64,000 nt of DNA from NCBI GenBank assembly GCA_002839435.1, contig PGYA01000009.1:38036-102035 (forward strand), written 5' to 3'. A program made the translations under genes and the position numbers. Of the stretch, positions 26,635 to 35,979 are shown one piece after another. The notes under the pieces are model-generated. The model had not been told where the DNA came from. It worked only from the letters and a program-made list of their open reading frames with translations, and ran no database searches. Numbering within the stretch: position 1 is the stretch's first letter; each line of letters begins with the position of its first letter. The DNA comes from Candidatus Riflebacteria bacterium HGW-Riflebacteria-2. Lineage in GTDB: Bacteria; Muiribacteriota; Ozemobacteria; Ozemobacterales; Ozemobacteraceae.

Positions 26635-28185
26635 ATGAATGCTTCTGAAGACAGCTTACAGGCTCTTAAAACCCTGCGTTTGCGCTATGTCTTTTCATAC
26701 GCTCTTTTGCTGGCATTTCGTTACATGACCTTCTACAATTTTGTCGCTGGTTTTCTCTTTCTGCTGCTGCGCCAGCTTCGTCTTGCCAGTATTGACTTTA
26801 TCGGCTTCAGTCTGGCTGGAATCCCGGTCTGCCTGCTTGCTGCGCTTGCCGTGGCCTGTCGCTGTCAACTCGAAGAAGGGCGGGCAATGGCTCTTTTAGA
26901 CAGCCATAATCGCAGCGGAGGTCTTTTGCTGGCTGAATTCGAGACCGGCGATCGTTCCTGGAACAGACGCCATGGCTCTTTTACGCCTCCCCGCCTGCAT
27001 CTCAACCTGAACCGCCGCTGGCCGGCTTGGTTGGTTTCGCTTTTGTTCATCGCTCTCAGTGTGACTATCCCGGTGCGGCAGGTTGCCGGAGACCGCGATC
27101 CGCGCCTGGATCTCAAGGAAATGCAACAGACCGCCACCGCCCAGGTTGAAGCCCTCAAAGAAGCTGGTTTAATCGATGAGAAAAAAGCCGATGAACTCAA
27201 GGAAACAATCGAACAGATAACTGCTGCTTCTGATCGCAATGATCCATCAAAGACTTTTGAGGCATTCGATCAGCTTCAGGAAAAAATGCGCAAAGATAGC
27301 GCCACCGGCGCCGAAAAAATGCTTTCCGAACAGGAGGATCTGCAGACCTTGCAAAGCCTCACAGATCAGCTCAAAAACGCTGACAGTCCTGAAAAAATGC
27401 GCCAGGCGATCGATGCCCTACGTGAAAAACTCGAACAATGCGGCATGGACGCCGCCGCTATGAAGCAGCCGGGCAGCGATTCTCTTGAAGAAAAAATGCA
27501 GCAGGCTGGCAGTGGTGCTGCGGGTGCGTCTGAGGCCGCCACAGAAGCAGCACAGCAGTTGCAGGACTACATGCAGCAGCGTGCCGAAGAAATGCGCGCT
27601 GCCGCCGAAAAGCTGGTCAAGGCACGCCTGCTCGACCGCAAAACCTACGAAAAACTCAAACAGGAGGGGCGTTTGCGCCCGGCCACCGAAGCAGATCTTG
27701 CGCCGGGGTCAGGTGCTGACCTGGTTATCGCGCCGGCTGATGTTGGCGGTGAATCTGGCGACGAAAGTGGCGGTGAATCTGGTGGCGAGTCAGGCGACGG
27801 CAAACCCGGTTCCGGCTCGCAGGGCGGTCAGCCCGGGCTCATGGTGGTTGAGCCAATGTCTGGTTCGCCCAGTGGGCAGGCGGGTCGCGATGGCGGCACG
27901 GCACCTTTGAATTTCAGTCGTCAGAGCTCAGAACACAGCCTTAAATTTAAGGATGAAGCCCTGCCGACCCCGGCTTCTGCCGACCTGCAAGATTCAGTAG
28001 CCATTGGCATGGCCATCTCAGCGCCACAGGTCGAAACGTCTGCAGGGCAGAGTTCTTCCGGGCCGGTCGACTGGCAGAAGTCTGATAAAAGCGGCGGCGA
28101 GTCTGACGTAATTTTGCCCAGACATCGCAGTGCTGTGAAACGATATTTTGAACGAAAAGTTCCAACCGAGCGGAGACAGAAATGA
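26635..28185 (+). CDS. Membrane protein with long coiled coil, first gene of MoxR/VWA operon
   Basis: ATG 26635 (product MNASEDSLQ...) is preferred over an upstream TTG at 26584; about 516 residues. N-terminal hydrophobic helices (FSYALLLAFRYMTFYNFVAG and GFSLAGIPVCLLAALAVACR) and another near residues 131-147 (AWLVSLLFIALSVTIPV). Then a long Glu/Lys/Gln/Ala coiled coil (about 155-360), a Gly/Ser low-complexity stretch with repeated GGESG units (about 375-400), and a C-terminal RHRSAVKRYFERK. A late HR-x-x-V-x-x-YF motif also ends other large proteins of MoxR/VWA operons. Function unknown; probably an inner-membrane scaffold. Overlaps the MoxR gene by four bases. Confidence 0.8.
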   Translation: MNASEDSLQALKTLRLRYVFSYALLLAFRYMTFYNFVAGFLFLLLRQLRLASIDFIGFSLAGIPVCLLAALAVACRCQLEEGRAMALLDSHNRSGGLLLAEFETGDRSWNRRHGSFTPPRLHLNLNRRWPAWLVSLLFIALSVTIPVRQVAGDRDPRLDLKEMQQTATAQVEALKEAGLIDEKKADELKETIEQITAASDRNDPSKTFEAFDQLQEKMRKDSATGAEKMLSEQEDLQTLQSLTDQLKNADSPEKMRQAIDALREKLEQCGMDAAAMKQPGSDSLEEKMQQAGSGAAGASEAATEAAQQLQDYMQQRAEEMRAAAEKLVKARLLDRKTYEKLKQEGRLRPATEADLAPGSGADLVIAPADVGGESGDESGGESGGESGDGKPGSGSQGGQPGLMVVEPMSGSPSGQAGRDGGTAPLNFSRQSSEHSLKFKDEALPTPASADLQDSVAIGMAISAPQVETSAGQSSSGPVDWQKSDKSGGESDVILPRHRSAVKRYFERKVPTERRQK

Positions 28186-29225
28186 AGCAGCAAACACTGG
28201 TATCTCAATCTGAGCTTGCGGCGGCCAGCGCCAAAGCCCACAAAATTCTCAAGGAACTCGATCGTATTCTGATCGGTCGCTCCGACCTGCATCGCATGGT
28301 ACTGATAGGCATTCTCAGCCGCGGCCACATTCTGCTCGAAGGTTTGCCGGGGGTCGGCAAGACTGCCCTGATCAAAACGCTGGGTGAGCTGCTCAGCCTG
28401 CAGTTCAGTCGTGTCCAGTTCACTCCTGACCTGATGCCGGGCGACATTCTTGGCGCTCATATTCTGCAGCAGAACCAGTCTGGTCAGCGCGAAATGGTCT
28501 TTCAGCCCGGCCCGATTTTTACCAATATTCTGCTGGCTGATGAAATCAACCGCGCTTCACCCAAAACCCAGTCAGCCTTGCTCGAAGCCATGCAGGAAAG
28601 ATCAGTCACCCTGCTCGGCACTACGCGCAAGCTGCCGGCGCCATTTTTTGTGCTTGCCTCGCAGAACCCCATCGAGCTGGAAGGCACCTATCCGTTGCCG
28701 GAAGCCCAGCTCGACCGCTTCGTTTTCAAACTCGAAGTCAAGGCTGCTGATGTCGAAACCCTGCGCGAAATCATCTTTTCGCGCCGGCACGGTGAGCCGC
28801 CGGCCGCTTCCTTCAAAGTCACGGCTGAAGAGCTCGACAGCCTTTTCGACATCATGAACCGCATATATCTTCCCGGGCCGGTGGCTGAATACATCGCCCG
28901 CCTGGTAAGTGCTACCAGCCCGGGCTCTAAAACTTCCACCCGCCAGGTTCAGGAATTCGTGCAATATGGTGCGTCACCGCGTGCCGCTATTGCAGTGGCC
29001 GAAACTGCTCGTGGTGTGGCACTGCTTGCTGGCCGACCGTCAGTCGGTTTTGCCGACGTTCGCGAAGTGCTGGTTGCTGCTCTTAATCATCGTGTTCTTC
29101 TCAACTATAAGGCGCGTTTTGAGGGGCTGACCACGGCAACGCTACTCGAAGAAATCAGAAAAACTGTCAGGGAAACCGATCTTGGCCTGGCGGACGAACT
29201 GGTGGTGGAGGCCGCAGACAAGTGA
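28182..29225 (+). CDS. MoxR-family AAA+ ATPase
   Basis: 347 residues. Walker A GLPGVGKT (G54-T61, with K60) and Walker B ILLADEINRA (D120, E121), followed by KTQSALLEAMQE and the MoxR signature ASQNPIELEGTYPLPEAQLD. MoxR ATPases act with VWA-domain partners as chaperones that activate or assemble protein complexes. Three VWA or DUF58 partners lie downstream in the same operon. Overlaps both neighbours by four bases. A secure family call. Confidence 0.96.
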   Translation: MKQQTLVSQSELAAASAKAHKILKELDRILIGRSDLHRMVLIGILSRGHILLEGLPGVGKTALIKTLGELLSLQFSRVQFTPDLMPGDILGAHILQQNQSGQREMVFQPGPIFTNILLADEINRASPKTQSALLEAMQERSVTLLGTTRKLPAPFFVLASQNPIELEGTYPLPEAQLDRFVFKLEVKAADVETLREIIFSRRHGEPPAASFKVTAEELDSLFDIMNRIYLPGPVAEYIARLVSATSPGSKTSTRQVQEFVQYGASPRAAIAVAETARGVALLAGRPSVGFADVREVLVAALNHRVLLNYKARFEGLTTATLLEEIRKTVRETDLGLADELVVEAADK

Positions 29226-30955
29226 TAAGAATCTGTCATCTTCTGCTGCTGGCCTGTGTTGTCGTGTTGTTTGCCGTTTCAGGCGTGCAGGCACAGACGA
29301 TCGATTACGATGGTGTCCGCATCACTGCCATGCCTGATATTGAGCCGAAAAGCTTTTTCGGGTATGCCTTCTGTCGGGTGATTATAACCAACAGTTCGAA
29401 TCGTGAGCGCGATGTCAGGTTGTCGATGCGTGCTCAGTATTCAAGAGCTCTCGAAGATGTTTCGCGAGGATTCAAGATCGCTGCGGGTGAGGTGCGTGAG
29501 GAATCATTGATGATACCGATCATCGACTTTTACGCGTCAAGTATGCGCGTCGAACTTGATGGCACACAGTTGCGTGAACAGACCCTGCACCGGGATTTTC
29601 GCTGCAATCGTGGCTATTATCATGACAAGCAGATTCTTGTCGATTCACGGGTTTCGCGCACCGATTTCGATGCTGCTTTTAGTGGCACCGGCGCTGGCAG
29701 TTCCCTTAATGTCGAGCTGAACCAGTTTGAGGGCAGCCTTTCCCAGCTTTATCAAAACTGGCTGGGTTACTCGCAGTTTCATCAGCTGATCTTCTATGCC
29801 AGCAGCATCAATGAAATGCCGGAATCGGTGCGCCGTGCCGTTTTTGACTATGTCCGGGCCGGCGGCAGTCTGCTAACCATAGGCGCCGTCACTTTGCCAG
29901 AAGATTTTACGGAACTAGCCCAGACCCGCCAGGAGCAGCCCTACAATCTGAAAGTTTATGAAGGAGGTTTCGGGCGGGTTGTCGAAAGTGAGCCTGATCT
30001 GATAAAAGCAATGGCAGACGGTTCCGGGCGAGTATTCCCGAATTATTTCTGTGATATGTTTGCGAGTTATGAATTCAGGGGCGATTCGCCGCTGCGTTTT
30101 GCTTATGAAGATACCGCGACTCTGTCAACCCGCTGGTTGATGATCATCGTTTACATATTTGCCTTTCTGATTGGCCCGGTGAATGTTTTCGTGCTGCATC
30201 GACTCGGTCGTAAGATTCTGGTGTTTTTCACCGTCCCGGTGGCCTCGGTAATGTGCTGCCTGTTTATTTATGGCTATTATCTGGTTTTTGAAAGTTCGAC
30301 GTTGCTGGTAAGAAGGCAGTCGCTTACTCTGCTTGACGAGCGCAATAATCGGGCAGTGACACTCGCTAATTACTCGCTGTTCTCGTCGTCTTCCCGCCCG
30401 GAAGGCCTGCGTTTCGATAACCAGACCGAAATTTTCACCTACGGCGGCGCTTCCAGGCAAAATAGCGACGGTGGTCTTTTCATCGTGCTCGACGAAGATC
30501 AACACCTGACAACCGGCTGGATCAAGCCAAAGGTGCCGCGGACCCTGCATCTGCGCGCTCTGCAGACCAGACGCGAACGTGTCGGGTTGAGCTGGCAGAA
30601 CGGCTCTTTGCAGCTGCTGAACGGTCTTGGTTCTGATATTGAAAGCATAACCCTGATTGCGCAAGACGGCAGAATTTACACTGGCAAAAACATCGCAGCT
30701 GGCCGACAAGCTGATCTGATGGCTGCCAGTCGTTCTGTCAGCGGCAGCCCGCGTAACCTGTCAGTAGTTTTTAACCGGCCGTGGTTTAATGAAATCAGCG
30801 ATCTGGCCCGGTCGCCAGAGCGCTTTCTCAAGCCGGGCAGGTATGTTGCGAAAATCAAGACTTCGCCTTTTCTGGTGCAGGCGATCGACAGCTCAGCCGA
30901 AAAGACGGAAGATTCCTATGTAATCGGCATTCTAAAAGGGGATACGCAGCCATGA
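29222..30955 (+). CDS. Exported membrane protein of MoxR/VWA/ABC operon
   Basis: 577 residues, GTG start overlapping the MoxR stop. Signal peptide (LLLLACVVVLFAVSGVQAQ), a large periplasmic beta-rich domain, two transmembrane helices at about 303-325 (WLMIIVYIFAFLIGPVNVFV) and 330-355, then a second extracytoplasmic domain. It lies directly upstream of an ABC transporter gene pair, so it probably contacts that transporter. Proteins with this layout accompany MoxR-VWA-ABC operons in several phyla but have no assigned function to my knowledge. Confidence 0.8.
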   Translation: MIRICHLLLLACVVVLFAVSGVQAQTIDYDGVRITAMPDIEPKSFFGYAFCRVIITNSSNRERDVRLSMRAQYSRALEDVSRGFKIAAGEVREESLMIPIIDFYASSMRVELDGTQLREQTLHRDFRCNRGYYHDKQILVDSRVSRTDFDAAFSGTGAGSSLNVELNQFEGSLSQLYQNWLGYSQFHQLIFYASSINEMPESVRRAVFDYVRAGGSLLTIGAVTLPEDFTELAQTRQEQPYNLKVYEGGFGRVVESEPDLIKAMADGSGRVFPNYFCDMFASYEFRGDSPLRFAYEDTATLSTRWLMIIVYIFAFLIGPVNVFVLHRLGRKILVFFTVPVASVMCCLFIYGYYLVFESSTLLVRRQSLTLLDERNNRAVTLANYSLFSSSSRPEGLRFDNQTEIFTYGGASRQNSDGGLFIVLDEDQHLTTGWIKPKVPRTLHLRALQTRRERVGLSWQNGSLQLLNGLGSDIESITLIAQDGRIYTGKNIAAGRQADLMAASRSVSGSPRNLSVVFNRPWFNEISDLARSPERFLKPGRYVAKIKTSPFLVQAIDSSAEKTEDSYVIGILKGDTQP

Positions 30956-31881
30956 TTCTCAGCGCTAAGAACCTCTGCAAGAATTTTGGTGACACGCGTG
31001 CCGTGAAAAGACTGAATTTTCAGATCGTTGGCGGCGATATAACTGGTTTTGTCGGGCCCAACGGCGCCGGCAAAACTACGACACTGCGAATGATGGCGAG
31101 CATTGAAGAGCCAAGTTCTGGCAGTATTGAGCTTGACGGCCACTCAATTGTCAGTCATCCGGAAATGGCGCGCGAAAAAATCGGCTTTGTGCCAGATACA
31201 CTGCCGACGCAGGATGACATGACAGTGTTCGAATATATCGACTTTTTCGCCAGGGCCTACGGCATCAAGCCTGCTAAGAGGCGTGTGCTGGTAAACGACC
31301 TGATGGAGTTCACCAATCTCATCAACATTCGTGAAAAGCTGCTTTCTGCCCTGTCTAAGGGGATGAAACAGCGGGTCAGTATTGCCCGGGCCCTGATCCA
31401 TGATCCCGCCTTCATTCTGATGGATGAACCAGCTGCCGGGCTGGATCCGCGCGCGCGCATCGAACTGCGCGAACTGCTGCGGGTACTCAGCCGGCAGGGC
31501 AAGGGAATACTCATCAGCTCGCACATTCTCAGCGAACTTTCTGAGATATGCACATCTACGCTGATTATTGAACAGGGCGCCATGCTCAAGTTTGGCTCAA
31601 TCGAAGAAATTACCGAGAGTGCTGTATCGAATCGCCGCCTTATTATCAGGCCGATAGAGAATCTCGAGGAGTTTTCCAATTTCATGATTTTGTTACCGGG
31701 CGTTGAAAACCTGGTCGTTAACGGCAAATGTGTCGAGTTTGACTTTGCCGGCAGTGACGAAGACGCTTATGGACTGCTGAAAGAGATCGTGGCGGCCGGT
31801 AAAAAAATCATCGAATTCAGGTTTCGTCAGCAGAACCTTGAGTCTGTATTCATGAACATTACCAGAGGTGAAGTACAATGA
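30952..31881 (+). CDS. ABC transporter ATP-binding protein
   Basis: 309 residues. Walker A GPNGAGKTT (G35-T43), signature LSKGMKQRVSIARAL, Walker B FILMDEPAAGLD (D158, E159) and the H-loop ILISSHIL. The C-terminal ~80 residues are the extension found in NatA/CcmA-type exporters. It would power the permease encoded next (four-base overlap). The absence of a periplasmic binding protein suggests export or membrane remodelling rather than uptake. Substrate unknown. Confidence 0.95.
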   Translation: MILSAKNLCKNFGDTRAVKRLNFQIVGGDITGFVGPNGAGKTTTLRMMASIEEPSSGSIELDGHSIVSHPEMAREKIGFVPDTLPTQDDMTVFEYIDFFARAYGIKPAKRRVLVNDLMEFTNLINIREKLLSALSKGMKQRVSIARALIHDPAFILMDEPAAGLDPRARIELRELLRVLSRQGKGILISSHILSELSEICTSTLIIEQGAMLKFGSIEEITESAVSNRRLIIRPIENLEEFSNFMILLPGVENLVVNGKCVEFDFAGSDEDAYGLLKEIVAAGKKIIEFRFRQQNLESVFMNITRGEVQ

Positions 31882-33335
31882 CAGCCATAGCCAACCTTCT
31901 CGAACGGCTCGACGGCTGGGTCAACCCGATCATCGTCAAGGAATTGCGCCAGATCGTGCGTGGAAAGTTCTTCTGGGGCGTGCTTATTCTATTCCTTGGC
32001 TTTCAGTGCGTGGTTCTCAGCCTGTCGCTGGCCGACCAGCATACGCATTACAGCAACGCCGGTCAGGAGACCCTGATGTTTCTTTTCGGCGTATTGTTTC
32101 TGGCCAGTTTCGCCATTATTCCTATCTACTCAGGCTTCCGGTTCTCACGCGAGCGCAGCGAGGGCAGTGATGAACTGCTTTTTATTACAACAATTACGCC
32201 ACAGACCATCATCCGCGGCAAATTCGCCGCGGCATTTATTGTCGTTTTGCTTATCAACAGCGCTTTTGCGCCGTTTATGTCGATGACTTTCTTTTTGAGC
32301 GGCGTTGATCTCTGGGCCACGTTTATAATGATCGGTCTTGGGTTGATGGTAAGCGCTGTTGGCACCATGTTCCAGATATGTGTCGGCAGCCTTTCGCGCG
32401 AAGGCAGTAGTATGTACATCTTTCGCGGTGCCGGTTTGCTGTTTCAGGTTGTCATGTTTTTCAGCCTGCTCGGCATGAGCGGCGAGATGGTCAGATACGG
32501 TCTCGGCCGCACCTTCAGTTCCGGCTACCTTTTTTCGTCGTTGCTGACTGCTTCTGTGTTTATGGCTATGCTCATTTACATCTTTTATCATGCGTCGGCT
32601 GCCGTGGTTGCACCGGCCGGAACCAATCGCATGTTGCCGGTGCGGATCGCTTTGACGGTTCTCTGGCTGGGCAGCCTTTTGATGTGTGCCTATTGGGGCG
32701 TTATCAGCTCAAGTACCGAGATCTTTGTCATCTGGGGCTTCCTTTCGAGCTATGTCCTCAGCACGGGCTGTCTGATTGCGGTTTCTGAACGTGACTTCCT
32801 GACTGAGCGGGTTGCCCGTGAAATTCCGAAAGGATTTTTCAGATCCCGTCTGGCATTTCTTTTCTACAGCGGCGCTGCCGGCGGCCTTGCCTGGATTCTG
32901 GTCATGCAGATTTTGACCTTTGTTATCGCGCTGGTGGCGGCCGGATTGCAGACAAGCGGCTATGGTTCTTCCCGTGGCATGATGAGCGACTATATGCTTT
33001 ATGCAGGAAGTTTTTACTGCTATGCGCTTGGTTATTCGCTGCTGGCCGCATTAATTCGCCGTCTATTTCTTTCTGATCAGATCGACATTCGCAATACCTG
33101 GGTGGTTGCACTGCTTACCTGTGCTGTATTTTCACTGTTGCCTATTCTTGCCGGTGGAATCGTTGGTCTGGACTCGGAAATTCTGATGATTGCCAATCCG
33201 CTCTACGTTACTGCGGTGCGGCGCAATGATTCTGTCCTGGTTTTTTCTGCTCTGTTGGCAGCAATAAGCCTGATTGTCAGCATCCCTTGGCTCTCGCGCC
33301 AGTTCAGGGACTACTACAAGGAAATGGATTCCTGA
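31878..33335 (+). CDS. ABC-2 type transporter permease
   Basis: 485 residues with about twelve hydrophobic helices. It begins NPIIVKELRQIVRGKFF, the 'NPI..rEl....R' start typical of ABC-2 permeases, followed by helices such as GVLILFLGFQCVVLSLSLAD and GIVGLDSEILMIANPLYVTA. Overlaps the ATPase gene by four bases and so forms the exporter with it. It lies five bases before the DUF58 gene. Substrate unknown. Confidence 0.9.
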   Translation: MTAIANLLERLDGWVNPIIVKELRQIVRGKFFWGVLILFLGFQCVVLSLSLADQHTHYSNAGQETLMFLFGVLFLASFAIIPIYSGFRFSRERSEGSDELLFITTITPQTIIRGKFAAAFIVVLLINSAFAPFMSMTFFLSGVDLWATFIMIGLGLMVSAVGTMFQICVGSLSREGSSMYIFRGAGLLFQVVMFFSLLGMSGEMVRYGLGRTFSSGYLFSSLLTASVFMAMLIYIFYHASAAVVAPAGTNRMLPVRIALTVLWLGSLLMCAYWGVISSSTEIFVIWGFLSSYVLSTGCLIAVSERDFLTERVAREIPKGFFRSRLAFLFYSGAAGGLAWILVMQILTFVIALVAAGLQTSGYGSSRGMMSDYMLYAGSFYCYALGYSLLAALIRRLFLSDQIDIRNTWVVALLTCAVFSLLPILAGGIVGLDSEILMIANPLYVTAVRRNDSVLVFSALLAAISLIVSIPWLSRQFRDYYKEMDS

Positions 33336-33340
33336 TATAA

Positions 33341-34216
33341 GTGCAAAAGCTAGTTAAAAGCAGTATAGAGGCCGCAGAAATAGCCGGTCAGCGTTTTTAC
33401 CTGAACGTGTCGTCGAGGTTTTCCGGGCTACAGGGTGGCAGCCGCTTCGGCCGCAATACCGGCAATTCTCTTGAATTTCTCGATCATCGCGAATATCAGC
33501 CTGGCGACGATGTCAGGCACATCGACTGGAACGCCATGGCGCGTTCTGACCGTTTGACCGTCAAGCTTTTTCGCGAAGAAATTTCGCCGCATCTCGATAT
33601 TCTTATCGATGCTTCACTCTCTATGGCCGGCGAAACCTTGCACAAGGGTGCGGCTGCCATGGCGCTTGCTGCGCTGCTGCGAGGGGCTGCTGGCAATTCA
33701 GGTTACACCGTCAGTTGCTGGCTGCTCAAGGATCGTTGTCGAAAGGTTGAGCCTGCGACATTGCCGTTGACACAATGGCAGGGTGCTGAATTTGATTACC
33801 GGGGCAACATCGGCGAAACCATAACCTCTTTCCCGCCCAGACTTCGCAACAACGGGGTGCGTATACTTCTCAGCGACCTGTTCTGGAATCAGGAACCGGT
33901 ATCGGTACTGCGTCAGCTGTCTGATAGCGCCGCGCTGCTGACCGTGGTGCAGGTTCTCGCCAGAGAAGACGTTGCTCCAGAATTCGCCGGAAATGTCCGG
34001 CTGGTTGACTGCGAAACGGCCGAGGCCGTTGAACTTATTGCCGATGAAAGCCTGATTGCCGAGTATCTGCGCAATTTCACCCGGCATCAGGAATACTGGA
34101 AAAAGTGCTGCAGCAAATACGGTGCTGTATTTACGCACTGTCTCGCAGATCAGCTGCTCGATGATTATGTGCCGGTTGAGTTGCTCAAGACCGAAATAAT
34201 CATGACCAGGAGCTGA
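33341..34216 (+). CDS. DUF58 protein
   Basis: 291 residues, GTG start. Contains the DUF58 core GSRFGRNTGNSLEFLDHREY, then QPGDDVRHIDWNAMARSD and LTVKLFREE, followed by a degenerate VWA-like region (LDILIDASLSMAG, a DxSxS-type metal site). DUF58 proteins sit next to MoxR and VWA genes and are thought to act in envelope complexes or protein activation. It has no signal peptide and is probably cytosolic. Three bases separate it from the next gene. Confidence 0.93.
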   Translation: MQKLVKSSIEAAEIAGQRFYLNVSSRFSGLQGGSRFGRNTGNSLEFLDHREYQPGDDVRHIDWNAMARSDRLTVKLFREEISPHLDILIDASLSMAGETLHKGAAAMALAALLRGAAGNSGYTVSCWLLKDRCRKVEPATLPLTQWQGAEFDYRGNIGETITSFPPRLRNNGVRILLSDLFWNQEPVSVLRQLSDSAALLTVVQVLAREDVAPEFAGNVRLVDCETAEAVELIADESLIAEYLRNFTRHQEYWKKCCSKYGAVFTHCLADQLLDDYVPVELLKTEIIMTRS

Positions 34217-34218
34217 AG

Positions 34219-35979
34219 ATGCCAATATTCATGAGCCCTCTGGCTTTCTGGGGAATTCTGGCGCTGGCCGCCGTGGCGGCCATCTATCTTTTCCGGCGCC
34301 AGTCGCGCAATATAAGGGTTTCTTCACTTATGTTCTGGAGCCATGTCAAAGCTCCGGCCGAAGGCGGCCGCAAGATAACACGCCTGCAGATTCCGCTCGT
34401 TCTTGTGCTCGAGTTGCTGATATTGGCATTACTCGTGCTGGCTGCCGCTACACCGCGTGCCGTAACTGGTGACCAGCTTGTTCCGGTTGCCCTTATTCTC
34501 GACGATTCTTTTTCGATGTCGGCCGGCAGCGGAGAAACCTCTCGCAGTCGCGCTCTGGCCTGGATTGAAAAGAATGTTTTTGCGCGCGGTTTTGTCAGGC
34601 TGACCATGGTTCGTGCTGGGGTTGAGCCTGAGATAATTGGTCGCCCAGATCTGCAGACGGCTGAGGCTTCACATCTGATCGGCGGCTGGCGTTGCCGCTC
34701 GTCCCATGCCGATCTTAATGCCGCTCTCAGAAATGTTTCTGAAATCTGTTCGCCCGACACCAAAGTTCTGGTTATTACCGACCGTGCAACGCAGCAGGTT
34801 CTCGCCGAGAACATCAGCTGGCTGGCTTTCGGGCAGCCGCTCGCCAATATTGCCATAACCACAGCAAATCGCTATGCGCTTGGCGACGTTGACCGCTGTT
34901 TTTTTGAGTTCGTCAACTTCGCAACCTCTCCGGCACGGCTTTCGGCTGAAATTGTCGATGCCGGCAGTGGATCGGTGCTTGAACGTCTCGATCTTGAACT
35001 TGCTGCGCGGGCGCACCGGCGCGTTCGCCTGTCAGTCAAGGATACGGCCGCCGAAATACGGGCTGTCGTTAAAAATGATGGTATCGCTTACGACAACCAG
35101 GTCTGGTTGCTGCCGGTAAGACCCGAGCTGGTAAAGGTCGAACTGACCGGTCTGTCAGCTCGTCTGCGACCATTGATCGAGCGAACGCTCAACAGCAGTG
35201 GTCTTGCCAGTATAGTGGCTACAGGCAGTCATCTGGCGTTTTTTGAAGGCGCCGCCGACATAAAGACAGTGGCCGGTCGCTGGAATTTTGTCGTTCATAA
35301 TGCTTCGCAACCTGTAACAGTGCGTGGCTCAGTCGCAGTTGATAAGAATCATCCGCTGCTCGGCGGACTGCCAAAGGTCATGGCTGCCTGGGCATTCGAT
35401 CGCAGTTTCAGCATCGCCGGACAACCGCTTATGTCGGTTGCCGGTGTCCCGCTGTTGATAGCGGCCGAAGATGTGCATGGCGACCGCAATATTTATCTTA
35501 ATCTCACGGCTGACCGCTCCAATCTGCATACAACGGCAGTCTGGCCGGTTTTTTTCTGGAACCTGCTCAGCTGGAGGCAACAGGCGAATCCGGGGCCGAC
35601 CCAGTTCAACTACCACAGCGGCATGGAAGTCAAAGTGAACCTGCCGGCCGGTGTCAAAACACTCAAGGTGGTCTCGCCGTCCGGGCGCGCATCTGAGATT
35701 CCAGTGTGGCGGCACAATGCCGGGTTTACTGTGAGAGAACCCGGTATTTATTCGCTGCAGGCTGGTGATTTGAGCTGGCAAGCTGCCGCTAACCTGAACT
35801 CTGTTGAAGAGTCAGATCTTACTGGCCTACAGACCATACAGCCAGAGATCGAACTGGCGTCTGGCGATGCTTCTCGCTATTTCTCAGATGTGCGCTGGTG
35901 GTTTATCGTGCCGGCGCTTTTGTTGCTGATTTTGCATCAGTGGCTGCTCAGACAGGGGAGGCCCGGCCATGTTTACTGA
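34219..35979 (+). CDS. BatA-like VWA membrane protein
   Basis: 586 residues. N-terminal helices (FWGILALAAVAAIYLFRR about 9-26; LVLVLELLILALLVLAAA about 57-75) frame the 'aLP.L..l...' layout of BatA/N-terminal double-transmembrane VWA proteins. A VWA domain begins at ALILDDSFSMS with metal-site residues D95, S97 and S99. A C-terminal helix (FIVPALLLLILHQWLL) returns to the membrane. The 3' end overlaps the next gene by 11 bases. Presumed partner of MoxR and the ABC exporter. Confidence 0.88.
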   Translation: MPIFMSPLAFWGILALAAVAAIYLFRRQSRNIRVSSLMFWSHVKAPAEGGRKITRLQIPLVLVLELLILALLVLAAATPRAVTGDQLVPVALILDDSFSMSAGSGETSRSRALAWIEKNVFARGFVRLTMVRAGVEPEIIGRPDLQTAEASHLIGGWRCRSSHADLNAALRNVSEICSPDTKVLVITDRATQQVLAENISWLAFGQPLANIAITTANRYALGDVDRCFFEFVNFATSPARLSAEIVDAGSGSVLERLDLELAARAHRRVRLSVKDTAAEIRAVVKNDGIAYDNQVWLLPVRPELVKVELTGLSARLRPLIERTLNSSGLASIVATGSHLAFFEGAADIKTVAGRWNFVVHNASQPVTVRGSVAVDKNHPLLGGLPKVMAAWAFDRSFSIAGQPLMSVAGVPLLIAAEDVHGDRNIYLNLTADRSNLHTTAVWPVFFWNLLSWRQQANPGPTQFNYHSGMEVKVNLPAGVKTLKVVSPSGRASEIPVWRHNAGFTVREPGIYSLQAGDLSWQAAANLNSVEESDLTGLQTIQPEIELASGDASRYFSDVRWWFIVPALLLLILHQWLLRQGRPGHVY